Positions 24,335 to 35,876 of a stretch of DNA of 64,000 bases are shown one piece after another; within the stretch, counting starts at the first letter, position 1; every line of letters starts with the position of its first letter. The notes below the pieces were generated by a model. It was not told where the DNA came from, ran no database searches, and saw only the letters and a program-made list of their open reading frames with translations. Source of the DNA: Ophioderma brevispina (taxonomy: Eukaryota > Echinodermata > Ophiuroidea > Amphilepidida > Ophiodermatidae); contig JAMKCH010012567.1 in NCBI GenBank assembly GCA_023653785.1, positions 1 through 64,000 of the forward strand, written 5' to 3'. Position numbers and translations under genes: made by a program.

Positions 24335-24925
24335 TTCGCGGAACACCCCACCAAAGAAACTCTAAAAGCATAACTCGTCTATGGACTCTATCCAATCTCA
24401 CCACAGATAACTCTAAAAACAATCATCATTGGTGAACTCAATCCATAACTCACCAAGACCAAAAAAAAAAAACCTCTAAAACATTTAACTCAATCAATGA
24501 ATGACACAACTCACAAAAAAACCTCTAAAAATTCTGAAATGGTTGAACTACATCATACTCACCCAAATGACTTACCAACATAACTCATCAATGAACTCCA
24601 GTCATACCTCACTAACAAATAACTCTAAAATTCATTGATGGGCTCCTTTTATAAAATTACTTATAAGAAAAATAACGCATCATGAATCAAATCCATAACT
24701 CCCCAAACAAAAAACACTCTAAACATACCTCATCAAAGGAACTCCCTAACTTTTTGGAAAATTGCATACTGCACCTTTAATTCCAATTGTAGGGTTGTTT
24801 TTCTCAAATGATGTTAAAAGTTACATTTCCATAAAAAAAAAATCGACATATTTTTTTTTCAAAAAATATTACCTCACCAACAAATAACTCGAAAAACAAC
24901 TCATTGATGAACTTTCTCCATATCT
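24335..24925. repeat. Minisatellite of ACTCATCAATGAACTC / AACTCTAAAA words
   Basis: Degenerate units of roughly 50-60 bp combine CATAACTC(A/C)(C)CAA, AACTCTAAAA and TCATCAATGAACTC. They are densest at 24340-24740, with further units at 24870-24925. A non-repeat patch at 24745-24865 interrupts the array. Non-coding. Confidence 0.65.
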
Positions 24926-27900
24926 CGCCCAACATATCAGGTGAAAATCAGTTTTGTAAAAATGGAATGTTACAAAACAGAATTTGACTTTTGTGTAAAA
25001 TCGGTTAAACAGTGGTCTCTACATGCCAGGACATACAAAATTGGGTACAAAAACCTTTCACACAGTTCATTGAACTTCTCCAAGAACAAGTGAAAAATTC
25101 AAATAGGTAGGACTTAGAATTATATGTTTCTTATATTATATGGACGATAAAATATAGTGTGAAAAGACAATTGACTCTCTATTAATAGGCTATATAGCCA
25201 CTTGTCGTTTTACAAAATCTTATTTGCCACATCAAAGAAGATAACTAATTCAAACACTTAAGGGCTATCATAGTTTTTGTGACATATATATTAACGAGTA
25301 GTATTCACTTTTCGTTATATTTATATAATGTTTCAAAAAAACAAATTATGTTTCTAATAGTTATAAACAACTGTTGTGTGAGGAAAGGTAGGCCCTACAC
25401 ACTTTTCTGACTAAAGCATTGTTCAGCTAATATAAACCTCCGCACAAACTAAAGAGTCCTAAGGAAAGATGAAAATGACTTGAAAAATAAATAACCACTG
25501 CTAGTTGAAAGTCTAAAAGTTTATGAAACAAGTATGGTCAAGTCCCAGGGTCAAGTGAATATGAAAGTTTACTCTGGGATGAAGATATTTGTCCCAGGTT
25601 TTACTATACCCTCTGAGAGCCATGTACAAATCGGGACAACCTTAAATGTGAATTGGAGAGTGCTAATTGAAGGAGTTATAACATCTACATTTAGCTAGAT
25701 AAACATATGAAATTTACGCCCCAAGTGATTACATCCTAACGGAAATTGGCCTCTCTCAGGAGTCGTAAGGTGGGGACTGTTAAATTTGAATTAGCAAGAT
25801 GTTATCAAGATCACTTCATTTTGTCCTGATGTATGGCGCCTTCCCAAACCCAGAATAACAATTTTGGCAGCCCTTTTAATTTCACAGAGAATGGGGGGAA
25901 ATTGATTGTGGTGAATGGCTAAAGCTTGAGTTCTAATAATGAGATTACAAGAAATTAAAAAATTTTAAGTAACCTTATGTTAATTGTATAGGCCTACTTG
26001 AATTTTGAAATATATATGTTAAAATAGTTTTAAATATTCCCTCTTCCAGAGGTTAGCGGAGTGAAGTTCTGTGACCCTAGTTGTAATGTAAATAAACACT
26101 ATTGCAGGACACTGATTGACCAAAAACATTAGGCTGCAGAGTATCAAGGCTAGTTTATACAACATAGCAGATTGGACAATTGATAAGGGGATCGAATGCT
26201 ATTCTCAATGTCTTTCTTACCCATTTCATAATACACACATCCAAACGGAGCTGTATGACACGCACCAACAAAATTCAACCCATTTGTTTGTTTAGACCCT
26301 GAACTTGACTTTCACAACCTTATTATAGCCAAACGAAACGCTGTGAATTATTTTCCCCCCGTCATCCAAAAACATGCGAAATTTCAAGACAATACTGATA
26401 TAAGATAAACACGCAGTTAACAAAACAATTGGCTTCAAACCCCATACTAAGGACCACAAACAAAGATTTGTGGGTCCAAAAAAGGTATTAGTGGCCCCCT
26501 ATCTACGCGTATAGTTTAGTATCACTGAATGGCTCATAACATGTTCAAGGTCATCCTGGGGTAAAAATTCATAGAATGTTCCGATTTGATCGATGGTTGT
26601 AAAACTGTTTAAATTTGTACACTTAGATATGTAAATGTAAATTAGATTCGTTGTTTGAAACTTCTATAAGTAAGAATTACAGAGCTATGATTAGTGACCT
26701 CCCATAGACCCTTGTTGTAGCCACAGTTCACATTTTGCATTCCAATTAGCAACGAAATAGATGGTGCAACCAGTAGTATATTTTAAGGGTTCTGTACACA
26801 TTCCACGCACAATTTGAAACCCCATTTTATAGTAGACGGATATATCTGAAAATTTACCACCATTGGGACTGGAAACCTATTTGGACTCAGAAGTATTGAA
26901 CTCAACCTGCAGATGTGGCAAAACTATACCTTTTTTAATTCCTGGAATGTAACGAACCGTTGGCATACTTTTAGGCGCATTTTGATACTTTTATATTTTG
27001 ACCCCTGTACAAACCCTTAACCCCCTTAAAAAAAATAGTTCCACTCCTTTGATTTTAGTAGACTTTTGAATGTTGTTTTTAAGAGTTTAAAGGTATTCTC
27101 AATAAATTCTGTTGGAATTTGATTCTGTTGCAATTAGTGTTGGGTGAAGGCAGCATTCATTCTATTTTGACTGGCCTAATGGTAATGAATACTACTGCCC
27201 ATGATGTGATGTAAAATTAGAGCTGTAAAGTGGGTCATAGTCAATTATCACATTTCAAAACAAAGCCAGCCCTGCCTGATTCAAGCCCCTGAATTTCACC
27301 AATTAAAATTTTCTAACTCTTACTTACATATCACTGCAAAATATATGCAGGTCTCTTTTATATATAAAAATTATCTTGCCTAAACAGTTATAAATATGAA
27401 GTTTCTCTATCAATATATTTGCCAAATTACAAAATAAGCCCATACATTTTTGTGTAGGTTAAGGGTTTTCATGATTAAAATGTTCACACATTTGTCACCT
27501 AAAATAAAGCATAATTTGGGAGAAGTTAAAATGAGAAAATGATAACTACAATACTCTACTTGTACATGGTTAAACTGAAAACAATTTGACACCTAATTCA
27601 GTACTCTTCTTTGAAACTGTTTTGCCATGGGACAAGTTTACTCTTCAATAAATGAAAGTTAGACAAGAGTTGAATGTCACCTAGTTTAAATTGCTTCATC
27701 AAATGCATATCGTTAAGTTTTTTCAAAAATCACTCCAATACATGTTTTACAGTTTTTCGCATCAAAATTTGAAAAGTAACTGAAAGTAATACTCATAGAA
27801 ATACTGAAAGATTGCACTCCAGAAATTGCTGTGTTTTTGTACATGCATATCAAAATGATAATAGATAATATTGCAGACATAATTATGGCTGAATCAATAC

Positions 27901-28127
27901 AAGGCATCCCATTTTATAACATTCGACCTTGAAACCTTTAATGGTTTAAAGGTCCACAGTCCGATCGCTATACTCTAATGGTTTAACTTTTTATATTTTC
28001 CCCCATATTTAACCAGCACATAGCTGTCTATAAGCTACCAATTTTGTGCTACTATGTGCTTCTAAGTAAACTTGTTTTTGCTTCTTTGTTAGTTTTTTTT
28101 TTTAAGACCTGTACAAATAGTTCCCGT
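24926..28127. other. 3.2-kb gene-free stretch
   Basis: Read on both strands without finding an exon, RNA gene or bounded repeat. The few open frames (27410-27592, 27713-27907 minus) are short and hydrophobic or AT-biased. At 27946 the sequence TTTAAAGGTCCACAGTCCGA resembles the left end of MITE family A, but the rest of the element is not visible. Confidence 0.35.
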
Positions 28128-28178
28128 TTGGTAATTTACTGCACAAGGAACCTCGTGCCTTATGCTTGGTAAATTACC
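28128..28178. repeat. Short hairpin
   Basis: GGTAATTTACTGCACAAGG pairs with CCTTATGCTTGGTAAATTACC across a loop of about 9 bp. It lies 44 bp before MITE copy 4. Function unknown. Confidence 0.5.
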
Positions 28179-28221
28179 TAACTTCCACAAATCAGCCCAG
28201 AAGTGCAGAGTTTGAGGGATG

Positions 28222-28570
28222 TTAAAGGTGTGTGTTCCGATCATCTTTGGGACCCCCCTGATTTACCCGGAAGTAGTATCGATTTTGATGATATCAGATG
28301 AAAGGCCATATTTTTCTCATTCTCGTCCTGAAATTTGAGCCCTCAAATCCATTTCATTCCCAAGATATAAACAAAAAAATCCTCAGTTTTAGTGGTTAAC
28401 CATCAATATTAGCACAGTATTGAATAGGGCTTTGCAACATGCATTATTGCGTCTACCATCAAAACCGCAAGTTTGTTTCCCACGGTACTTGACGGGGTGT
28501 ATGTCCAAGTGCCAGGCTCTCATATCAAGTAGAGAACACAATACACATAAATCGGAACAAGCACTTTTAA
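28222..28570 (+). mobile_element. TTAA-flanked MITE (family A), copy 4
   Basis: The best-preserved copy, 349 bp. Starts TTAAAGGTGTGTGTTCCGAT and ends ATCGGAACAAGCACTTTTAA, giving near-perfect 20-bp terminal inverted repeats inside TTAA. Internal landmarks as in the other copies (GGAAGTAGTATCGATTTTGA, GTGGTTAACCATCAATATTA, GTTTCCCACGGTACTTGA). Open frames on both strands inside it are short and differ between copies, so it is non-coding. Confidence 0.85.
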
Positions 28571-28788
28571 GGGAAAACTTTGCAACGTACGTAATTCCAA
28601 ATGCCATAAAAGTGGTAAACTGTACCATAGGTTATTGCTACCTTCACAGAATCCCCCCCCCCCCCAGTACGACCTATCAGAACTATTTTGGATTGGTTAG
28701 AAAAAAGGGTGACATAAAATATTGAGGCAATCAATGGCATGGTAAATGGATGGTTGGGTTAAGGGGGACTTATAAAGCCACACAGTCC
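28571..28788. other. Short interval with a poly-C run
   Basis: A run of 13 C lies near 28652-28665. No gene. Confidence 0.35.
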
Positions 28789-29120
28789 TTAAAGGTGCAA
28801 CGAGAGATTTCATATATCAGGTGTCCTTAAAAAAATCAAACGTGCTGATTTTTGCCCTGATGTAAAGCTTTCCATAAAAAATAACCCCATCTGAAAGGAT
28901 TAAGCTGAGAAATGTTTCTTTGGTACAAACATTTTGAAATTTCTAATTTCGTATAGGAGCAAATACAAAATTCAGCCTATGTTTTATATTGAAATATAAG
29001 CAAATCAGAATTGCATGTTTTCTCTCTTTAAGACATTTCTGTAGCCAAATTAACAAAGGCCAAGAAAATCTATTGAGTGTCTAGTCTATATTGAAATTAC
29101 TATAGACACAATATTTGGGT
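28789..29120 (+). mobile_element. Family B repeat, copy 1 (TTAAAGGTGCAAC start)
   Basis: Starts TTAAAGGTGCAACGAGAGAT and can be followed to CACAATATTTGGGT. The reverse complement of 39896-40228 aligns with it through TGATTTT(T)GCCCTG, AAAGCTTTCCAT, TTTCTAATTTCGTATAGGA, GCAAATACAAAATTCAGCCTA, TTTAAGACATTT and ATCTATTGA.(G)GTCTA. The right terminal repeat is missing here, so the copy is truncated. The end shares TTAAAGGTG with MITE family A. Non-coding. Confidence 0.65.
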
Positions 29121-29960
29121 TTTTTTTTGTTTTGTTGCCTCATAAAATCTATCAGGGGCATCTTTAAAACTGGATGTTTGATTGGTTACTTAGAGGCTTA
29201 TATCATGCAATCAACCAATCACGACTACGGTACTGTAAGAAAGAAAAAACTAGGGCCCGGGACTTTGGGGGAGGTGGGGTGGGTGGGGGAGGGGGGTTAA
29301 AAAAATAGTGTGTTTAGTGACACTATCCTGCATTTCAATTTCTCAAAGCCTTTAAATGCCAAAGTACAGTTAACTTTATTTTGCCAAAACAATCATTAAA
29401 GTTTAAACTAAAAGGTCCGGGGGGGGGGGGGGGGGGGTCATTTTTGTTGTATCTCACTATTGCTATTTTTTCACGCCGAGGGATACATGATTTTTTTCTC
29501 TTGAAGCCTGCGCTCGATTTTAAGACAATTTTTGAAACAATCAGCACCTGACTACGGTTATGACGTTGGAGTTGCGTAGTTGCCGCACTGCCCGGTGCGA
29601 AGAAAAAGCAAATTAAAAGGAAACAGGCAGAAAATCAGTTTTTTGTGCTAAGGATACAGTTACGCTATGTTTTATCTTATTTGATTTATTTTAGTAAGAG
29701 CATGTGTGCGCATTTTTGACACACATCATGGCCAAAAAAGCCAACTTACTTTGGCTTGAAAAAATGGCGAAAAACAAGAATTTTGCGATTGGTCGAGATT
29801 TTTGCACTTTTGCATGACGTCATGTTTGTTTCCCTGTGACGTCTAAGTATGTTGGTACTTGTTTTGGTATAAATGGAACTCAGGAGGGTAATAGCTATCC
29901 ATTTAGCTATCAAACACATATTTGCTTCTTTCAGGCACTGAGTATGTCTAAAAAGAATAA
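29121..29960. other. Gene-free stretch downstream of the PCYOX-like gene
   Basis: G-rich patch at 29258-29297 and a run of about 20 G at 29419-29437. The part nearest 29960 should hold the 3' untranslated region of the minus-strand gene. No AATAAA (TTATTT on the plus strand) can be assigned with confidence. Confidence 0.35.
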
Positions 29961-30819
29961 TTACACACAGAATAGCCAACTTAGACACTAAGCTCTCCTT
30001 GTCGTCTGATTTGCACTTAACATTCCCATTTGAAACTTTACATGTCCAGTACTGGTATGCTAACAGTGCTACATTCTTACCACCATGGCAGGACATTTCT
30101 GGAAACTAGCAGCCCATTCTATTCCATTCACATAACCACAACCGAGGATAAACTCAAACGGCGGGGATGTTTTTGCGGTTCATAGTAAGGTATGATAACA
30201 ATCCAAAAGAGGGATGTTGAGTAGTCTTCAAACAAGGCCTCAAGTTGTTCTTTGTTCAAAGGTTCTGTTGCAAAAAACCTTTGTACCACATAAATGTTCC
30301 TTAGCTGATTGCTTCTTCAGGGAGTTACATCAACGGGAAGTTCTTTGCTAGACTGCGCTAAGCTGCAATTTTGGTTCTACAATTGTAATGATGGATATGG
30401 CAGTGATTTCTGCACTCTGAAAACCAAAGGTCTCTGCTTTTGGAGTGCCGTTGATGAAATTTGAAACAGTGCGACGATACTCCCCTGGAAATGGGCACTG
30501 GGGACGTGTGACTTAGAATCGAAACCGGCAAAGTTAATAGGATGCATTGTGCGTGGTTTCCATGGGAGGTCTGGCACCGGTGACCAATATTCGTACTCTA
30601 TTAACTCCTTAGCTTTCTTTGTGCTTCTTAGTAACTGTGTATCCATGGGACTGAGTGGACATTGAAGGTCTCCCTCGGCTCTGCTTTGAATTGAGTCTAC
30701 GCTCATCACCAGGACTTGTACACATGGCTTTTGATTCTTTAGTAAAGCTCACAGGACTCTGTAGGTGCAATCATGGACAGCGGCATAGTCCAGGCTGGAC
30801 ACATGCTAGCGTACCATTC
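29961..30819 (-). CDS. PCYOX1: Prenylcysteine oxidase-like gene, last exon (C-terminal half), frameshifted
   Basis: Prenylcysteine oxidases are FAD-dependent thioether oxidases that release free cysteine and an isoprenoid aldehyde from the prenylcysteine left by breakdown of prenylated proteins; the vertebrate enzyme is lysosomal. The acceptor is TTTTGATAG, with the exon starting at 30819. Reading down the minus strand, recognisable blocks are VTGARPPMETTHNASI (about 30580), INFAGFDSK, EYRRTVSNFINGTPKAETF (about 30450), RNIYVVQRFFATEPLNKEQ (about 30290), GYVNGIEWAAS (about 30120) and GGKNVALLAYQYW (about 30070). They follow the order of the family's C-terminal half. At least five changes of frame are needed, so this is either a decaying copy or a sequence with indel errors. 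The stop is uncertain: one frame stops at 29961, another runs on to 29746. Confidence 0.8.
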
Positions 30820-31256
30820 CTATCAAAAGGATGAAATATGAGATCTCAAAATAACCTTCGAGGGCGAGGTGGGGGTCACAAAAAGCCCCTTTAAGATTCT
30901 GAAATTATCCTACAGTGGTACGGGGAAATCAGCTGCATTCAGTGACAGTGTTTAGGGAGGATTTAGATCTTGTTTTTTTTTAATCAGTAACATTTGATTT
31001 TAAGGCCTAGATTACATAACAGCATGAAGAAAGGTTGCAAATTTGAAGATGCGGTGTGACTGTGATAAGAACATCTACCGTGTCAGGCAGTAACCATGCT
31101 GTTATTGGATGCTAACGTTTTTAAACAAATATTATCGAAGCACTCTATAGCCGAAAAAATCAGAGGTACACCAAATCCTCCCCACGGCCGGGGCAACAAC
31201 TTAGACCACCGGGTATCCTGGAGAATGCCAAAAATTTGGTCTTAAATAGATTTTAC
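30820..31256 (-). other. Intron between the last two PCYOX-like exons
   Basis: 437 bp from a GTAAAATC donor (at 31256, minus strand) to the TTTTGATAG acceptor. It contains a stretch that could read SLNAADFPVPL near 30930, vaguely like the region after the FAD-domain loop. An alternative exon boundary inside it cannot be excluded. Confidence 0.5.
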
Positions 31257-31467
31257 CTGCAAGCGTTCATATCCTCATTACGTCCATTAGTGAATCCATG
31301 GTTGCCGCAGTACGATGTCAGAGATAACACTATCCGAGTACCCGTGGACTTTCAACATTGGAATCAAAGGCTTCCATGTAGCAATTGACAAATCCTTCTC
31401 ACCCATTGCATTCCACTAGATCTTCAACAGTCTTGAAGCTTTGGCCATCATTCTGAAGGTGTATATC
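31257..31467 (-). CDS. PCYOX1: Prenylcysteine oxidase-like gene, internal exon, frameshifted
   Basis: Acceptor TTTTTTTATACAG and donor CAG/GTAAAA bound a 211-bp exon. It starts in the phase left by the upstream exon (AG/G gives Arg, then IY). Recognisable blocks, each in a different frame, are QNDGQSFKTVEDL (about 31425), MGEKDLSIATWKPLIPMLK (about 31385), HGYSDSVISDIV (about 31330), TAATM and NGRNEDMNAC (about 31265). This matches the family segment between the substrate-domain helix and the NYGQ..D.NAF motif. At least three single-base shifts occur within 211 bp, although both splice sites are intact. Its place between neighbours in the right order makes the family assignment firm; whether it is functional is not. 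Confidence 0.7.
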
Positions 31468-33540
31468 CTGTATAAAAAAAGACTGATAATGAAACTGATG
31501 ACCATATTTACAATAAAGGTGACTATTTGAAAAACACAATCCAAAAATAAGCATTTAAGGCCTGTAAAGCAATTACCTTTTCCACCGGAAGGTGTGAAAA
31601 TTGAAGAATAATTTTTTTTTTCGCACATCAAAAGAAAGGGTGGGGAACGAATTTTTGATACGAAAGTTTACAGTATTTTGTTTTTATGTTTGGTATGACC
31701 TATACATTGTACACCATAAGTTTAAATTTCGAGTAGGCTGACGAAAGGCTGTTGTGACACAGGTTGGCGACAATGCACTTCTCCCCGGCAGATGGCGGCC
31801 AACCATGGGAATTTGTCGCAAGAAATATTCATGGAGGAGCCTTATCACTTTTGTAACCAGCCTATTCCATCAATCAAAATAATGTTAATTTAACTGCCTA
31901 TTGACTTTATGGAATCTAATTTAAACCATACTTTTTTACTTTCACCCCCAGTACCTGTTTCAAAACGGAATTCTACACAAATCTGTGAAAATGTTTTGGT
32001 TATATATATCATTAATAAATAGCCCCATGACCTCCCAAATTGGTCCCTTTTGCATAAGACATAGTTTCACAACCAACAACCGTACCAATGGGGCCTGGCT
32101 ACCCCCAAGCAAGTGTGGAGTTGAAAGGTCCACGTGAGGTTAATAATTAATTTGGTTTTCCATGCATGTGCTCAATCTAAACGCTTTGTGTGCTATAAAA
32201 GTATATCAAACAAAATTGGAAGAATTGGCATTCCAAGATTGATTGTCGACATTGTCGCCAGCGGGTTTTAATATTTAACCACATGTACGACAAAGAAAAC
32301 ACAAACCGTACAGCCTCTAGTCCTAGTCTTATTCTTTCACAGATTGTAGATGGGGTATTTTGTTTTTTAAAATAAATTAATTGTAAAATATTACAATGGA
32401 CAGGAAGACGGCAATTTACTTTTGAGAGACTAATTTTAATTACATGTCTGTGATTCTCTACTTGCGCACTCCACTCCCCCTCACCCCCACCCCCCCCCCC
32501 CCCCGACTTACTCAAACCCGTCGAAATTTTATATCATCTGAACCATTGCCTATTTGGTGTTTGCCTAATCTTACGTGCTAAATTTGATTTATTGTGGAAG
32601 AAAATTGTAATGTTGTATTTCTGTTGTGTAAACGAACGACATTTAACAACAGTAGGGCCTAATCTACTCGGGCACCGCACCGCACCGCCATTACACACAT
32701 TAGCTCTAAATCAAAGCGCTTAATAAGGAATCAACGGAAATTTTGGAAATATGTTTCTCAAGGATATTTAGTGAAACCGTAACCAAAAATGAACGTCCTA
32801 GGTTAACAAAATTACCTTTAATATACACAGTTTATGATGAGGCTCAGCTCATCATGCAAATTATTGGGTCCCACCACAGAGGGTGTAGTGAATCAATATC
32901 ACAAGCACAAGTTTTGTGGAAATGGTCACCCAATAGGGTCATGTGATCCCACAAAAATCCTCATCTTAAACATAAAAAACCATACTTTTATGCTCATTCA
33001 GCCCACAAAAGCGTAGTACTTTTGAACACTTTTTACCCTAAAGTACTGACTGTGTTAGTACAGTATAGGCACATTGAAAATGCATTTGGGATGATTTAAA
33101 AAACCCTCTGGGTCCAAGTATAAAATTGGATCGATTGAGCCCAAATTATTGGTCAAGCTAAAGTTGCTAACATAATTGGGCGAGACGCAGTCGAGGCCCA
33201 ATATTTAAAACTCTAGCGAGACCAATAAGACGTGTTAGTTTTTCGTGCGATCTTCTAGCAGGGCGGTGGGGTTGGGCCTAAATCAATTTTGATGATTATG
33301 TTTTGGATCCGATATTACAAACACTTGGGACTCATCAAAAACATGAAATCATGAAAGGTGGTCATTCTGTTCTGCAGCTGAGAAGGGACGCTTACCTTTT
33401 CTGGTTTACCTATGGGGACGAGATACAAATCCATCCAGAGGGTATGACAGCAGAAATGATGAGGTCCTTCCCAGCTATAGCTGCCACCAACAAAAAAAAA
33501 ATAGAATTTTGCGGTTCTCGGCTTTCGCGCTCTCGCTATA
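31468..33540 (-). other. Intron of the PCYOX-like gene (left part)
   Basis: Non-coding. A poly-C run of about 15 lies near 32490-32504. The words AAATTGGATCGATTGAGCCC and CAATATTTAAAACTCTAGCG at 33125-33220 recur in diverged form at 37515-37560 and 38155-38190, marking a dispersed repeat. At 33460-33480 the words CCCAGCTATAGCTGCC match the tail of the DR1 repeat at 34893. An 81-codon plus-strand frame at 33303-33548 (LQLRRDAYLFWFTYGDEIQI) has good composition but no known family and ends in that repeat tail. Confidence 0.4.
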
Positions 33541-34504
33541 TAGTCTAGCAGATTTCATGGGTTCCCATGCACCCCCCTTAAAACTAAATTCTAACATGAT
33601 TTTTATAATCTCTACGACATCTACTTAAAGTATTTTATGTTACCAAAATCAAATTTTGTCCCACAGGGTCCGTTTGGCGGCCATCTTGGATTAAGAGGGA
33701 TTAATCGTACAAAGTGGTTCAATTTAGTTGGAAAGTATCTCAAATGATTCGTCTCACCATAAGGAATCAGAAAATATAAAGTTTGGTATATCTGTGATGT
33801 TCAGTTACAGAGATATGGGTGAAAATGTGATAAAGGTCATTGACCTTTTGATTGGTCATTGTACAAATTTTCAAAATGCATGGATCTTGGCAAATTTGGT
33901 ATCAAATTGTAGCTATGAGCATGAGCAATCCAGAAATGTATAGTTTGCACTATCTAGGATGTTTAGTTAGGTGGTAAAATTAGGGGTAAAGTTACCTTTT
34001 ATCAAATTTGTATTGTTTTGTATGGGAATTAGGGACTAATCCTCTCTTTCCTAACCGATGAACCAAAATGGAAGATCTGAAATCATGGAAACTGTACATT
34101 TCCAGATTGCTCATGCTCATACCAACAATTTGACACCAATTTTGTCAAGATTGAAGCATTTTGAAAATTTGGCCCCCTGTACAATGACCAATCAAAAGTT
34201 CAATGACCTTTATCACATTTTAAGCCATATGTCTGTAACTGAACATCACAGATATGTCAAACTTTATGTTTTTCTGATTCCTTATGATGAGACGAATCAT
34301 TTGAGATACTTTTCAACTAAATTGAACCACTTTGTGCGATTAATCCCTCTTAATCCAAGATGGCCGCCAAACGGACGTCGTGGGACAATATTTGATTTTG
34401 GTAACATCAAAATTCTTTAAGTAGATGTTGTAGAGATTCTAAAAATCATGTTAGAATTTAGTTTTAAGGGGGGTGCATGGGAACCCATATAATGTGCTAG
34501 ACTA
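33541..34504. mobile_element. 964-bp foldback (long inverted repeat) element
   Basis: Starts TAGTCTAGCA (33541-33550) and ends TGCTAGACTA (34495-34504). The arms, about 33541-33945 and 34085-34504, are inverted copies. Paired landmarks are ATGGGTTCCCATGCACCCCC near both ends, GGCGGCCATCTTGGATTAAG at 33674 and its complement at 34349, CAAATGATTCGTCTCA at 33742 and its complement at 34291, and TTGATTGGTCATTGTAC at 33848 and its complement at 34183. A spacer of about 140 bp lies between. The two ~70-120-codon frames inside the arms are mirror images, not genes. It sits in a PCYOX-like intron. No transposase; class unknown. Confidence 0.85.
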
Positions 34505-34529
34505 ATATTCAAAGAATATAAGCTGTGGG

Positions 34530-34925
34530 CCGCCCCATGACCTTTGACCCTGGCACATGACCTTTGACCTCATCAACATATGAGGGATTGCATGGTGCAC
34601 CTATGACACAAGTTTGGTTCCAATTGAACTTCAAGTTTTCAATTTAGGTCAATTTTACATTTTTAGCCCATTTTTCAACTTGACCTCACATGACCTTTGA
34701 CCTTTCAACATGACCTTTGACCTCATCAACATATGAGGGACCCCATTGTGCACCTATGGCAGAAGTTTGGTTCCAATTGAAGTTCAACTTTTCACTTGAG
34801 GTCAATTTAAAAAAAAAACTTAGCAATTTTGTGACACACACATATCCACACACACATACACAAACACACGCAACGGATTGCTAAGTGGTCCTGCCAGCTA
34901 TAGCTGACGGCCCACAAAAAAGAGT
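34530..34925. repeat. Tandem repeat carrying TGACCTTTGACCT (DR1-like) sites
   Basis: Two ~155-bp units each contain TGACCTTTGACCT, CATCAACATATGAGGG, TGCACCTATG and AAGTTTGGTTCCAATTGAA. They are followed by a (CA)n tract at 34832-34870 and a tail with CCAGCTATAGCTGACGGCCC. Exact TGACCTTTGACCT occurs at 34558, 34691 and 34711. Its complement, AGGTCAAAGGTCA, is the ideal direct-repeat-1 site for RXR/HNF4/COUP-type nuclear receptors (known biology). Whether these copies bind anything is unknown. Confidence 0.75.
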
Positions 34926-34955
34926 TGCCTTCTTGAAACATCTATTCAGTCTTAC

Positions 34956-35130
34956 CTCTCAAACTGTTTCAGCCAGGTATCCACCTCTCTGAACAATCGG
35001 ATGAAATCTAAGCCATAGCGCCACAGCAGTCTGCCTATGGTAATTACACTCCACTCGCTCTCTATCAACACAAAGTCATCCCCATTATAAAAGCCAGTTG
35101 TGGTTGATGGTTTGACACGCTTTGATAAAC
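34956..35130 (-). CDS. PCYOX1: Prenylcysteine oxidase-like gene, internal exon
   Basis: A clean 175-bp exon with acceptor TTGTCAACACACAG (minus strand, next to 35130) and donor GAGAG/GTAAGA (34956). The reading is open throughout: GLSKRVKPSTTTGFYNGDDF, then VLIESEWSVITIGRLLWRYG, then LDFIRLFREVDTWLKQFER. This follows the family segment after the FAD-binding N-terminus, with the FYNG..FV..ES.W and L.WRYG..F.RL patterns. It joins the upstream exon in phase (G/GT gives Gly) and leaves AG for the next exon. No frameshift. Confidence 0.9.
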
Positions 35131-35164
35131 CTGTGTGTTGACAATAGAATTGATCGCATGTAAG

Positions 35165-35815
35165 CAGTGGTGTACCGAGGTAGTCAATCCAGAGGGGGCA
35201 AAATTTCCAAGTTGTCCCGCCAGAGGGGGCAAAATTTGGAAGTCATCCCAGTGATTTGCTCCAAATAAGTCTGAACTTGACGAAATGCGCGCGTAGCGCG
35301 AGAAAATTGCCGAATTTTAGTGTCTAACCGATCACCCTTATATCTGTTATACCTATTACAGATTTTGAAATTTCAAAATCGGTTCATTTCAATTCCAATT
35401 ACGATTTTTTAATGTGTACTTTTTTTGCGTTATCATCGCCGTTTTCGACAACCAAAAGCTGCCAGAAAGTAGCAGATTGATTTAGGTAAACCACTAAAAT
35501 GGCGAAATAGTTAGGAACAACACACACACTCTTGTGTACATAAAATAATAAATTGATGTTTCAGTTTCGATTTATTTTCACCGTTTGGCCATCAGTTTGG
35601 AACAATTTTAATTCAAGTTTGGACCTCTTTGATATTAATTTAATCGGTATAGAAAATCGGTAAAAAATGAGAATTTTGCCGATACCGATCAGATACCGAT
35701 AAGGTCATAATCGGCCCGATTTCGAGAATACCGATCATATCGGTTATTCTCTACCGAATTTACTTTGATTTTGCTCAAATTTAGGCTGAAATTGGTCGAA
35801 ATTCCCTGAAGAGGA

Positions 35816-35871
<56 letters not shown>

Positions 35872-35876
35872 CACTG
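35165..35876. mobile_element. Non-autonomous hAT-like element with perfect 8-bp target duplication
   Basis: The element starts CAGTGGTGTACCGAGG and ends, after a run of about 50 T (35821-35869), GCCACTG. It is flanked by CATGTAAG on both sides (35157-35164 and 35877-35884). An 8-bp duplication with CAGTGG/CCACTG ends fits the hAT superfamily (known biology). Inside, AGAGGGGGCAAAATTT occurs twice near 35192 and 35222, and CGCGCGTAGCGCGAGAAAATT near 35287. No transposase frame, so it must have been moved in trans. It is inserted in a PCYOX-like intron. Confidence 0.85.

Noticed and set aside
23925..24925. Possible CRISPR-like alternation of repeats and spacers
   Set aside because: Units are degenerate, variable in length and directly adjacent; the genome is animal. 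These are minisatellites.
33303..33548. 81-codon plus-strand frame (LQLRRDAYLFWFTYGDEIQI)
   Set aside because: Its end is the CCCAGCTATAGCTGCC tail of a dispersed repeat, it lies antisense in an intron, and no family is recognised.
33728..34420. Two plus-strand frames of 71 and 120 codons
   Set aside because: They are mirror-image readings of the arms of the 964-bp foldback element, so not independent genes.
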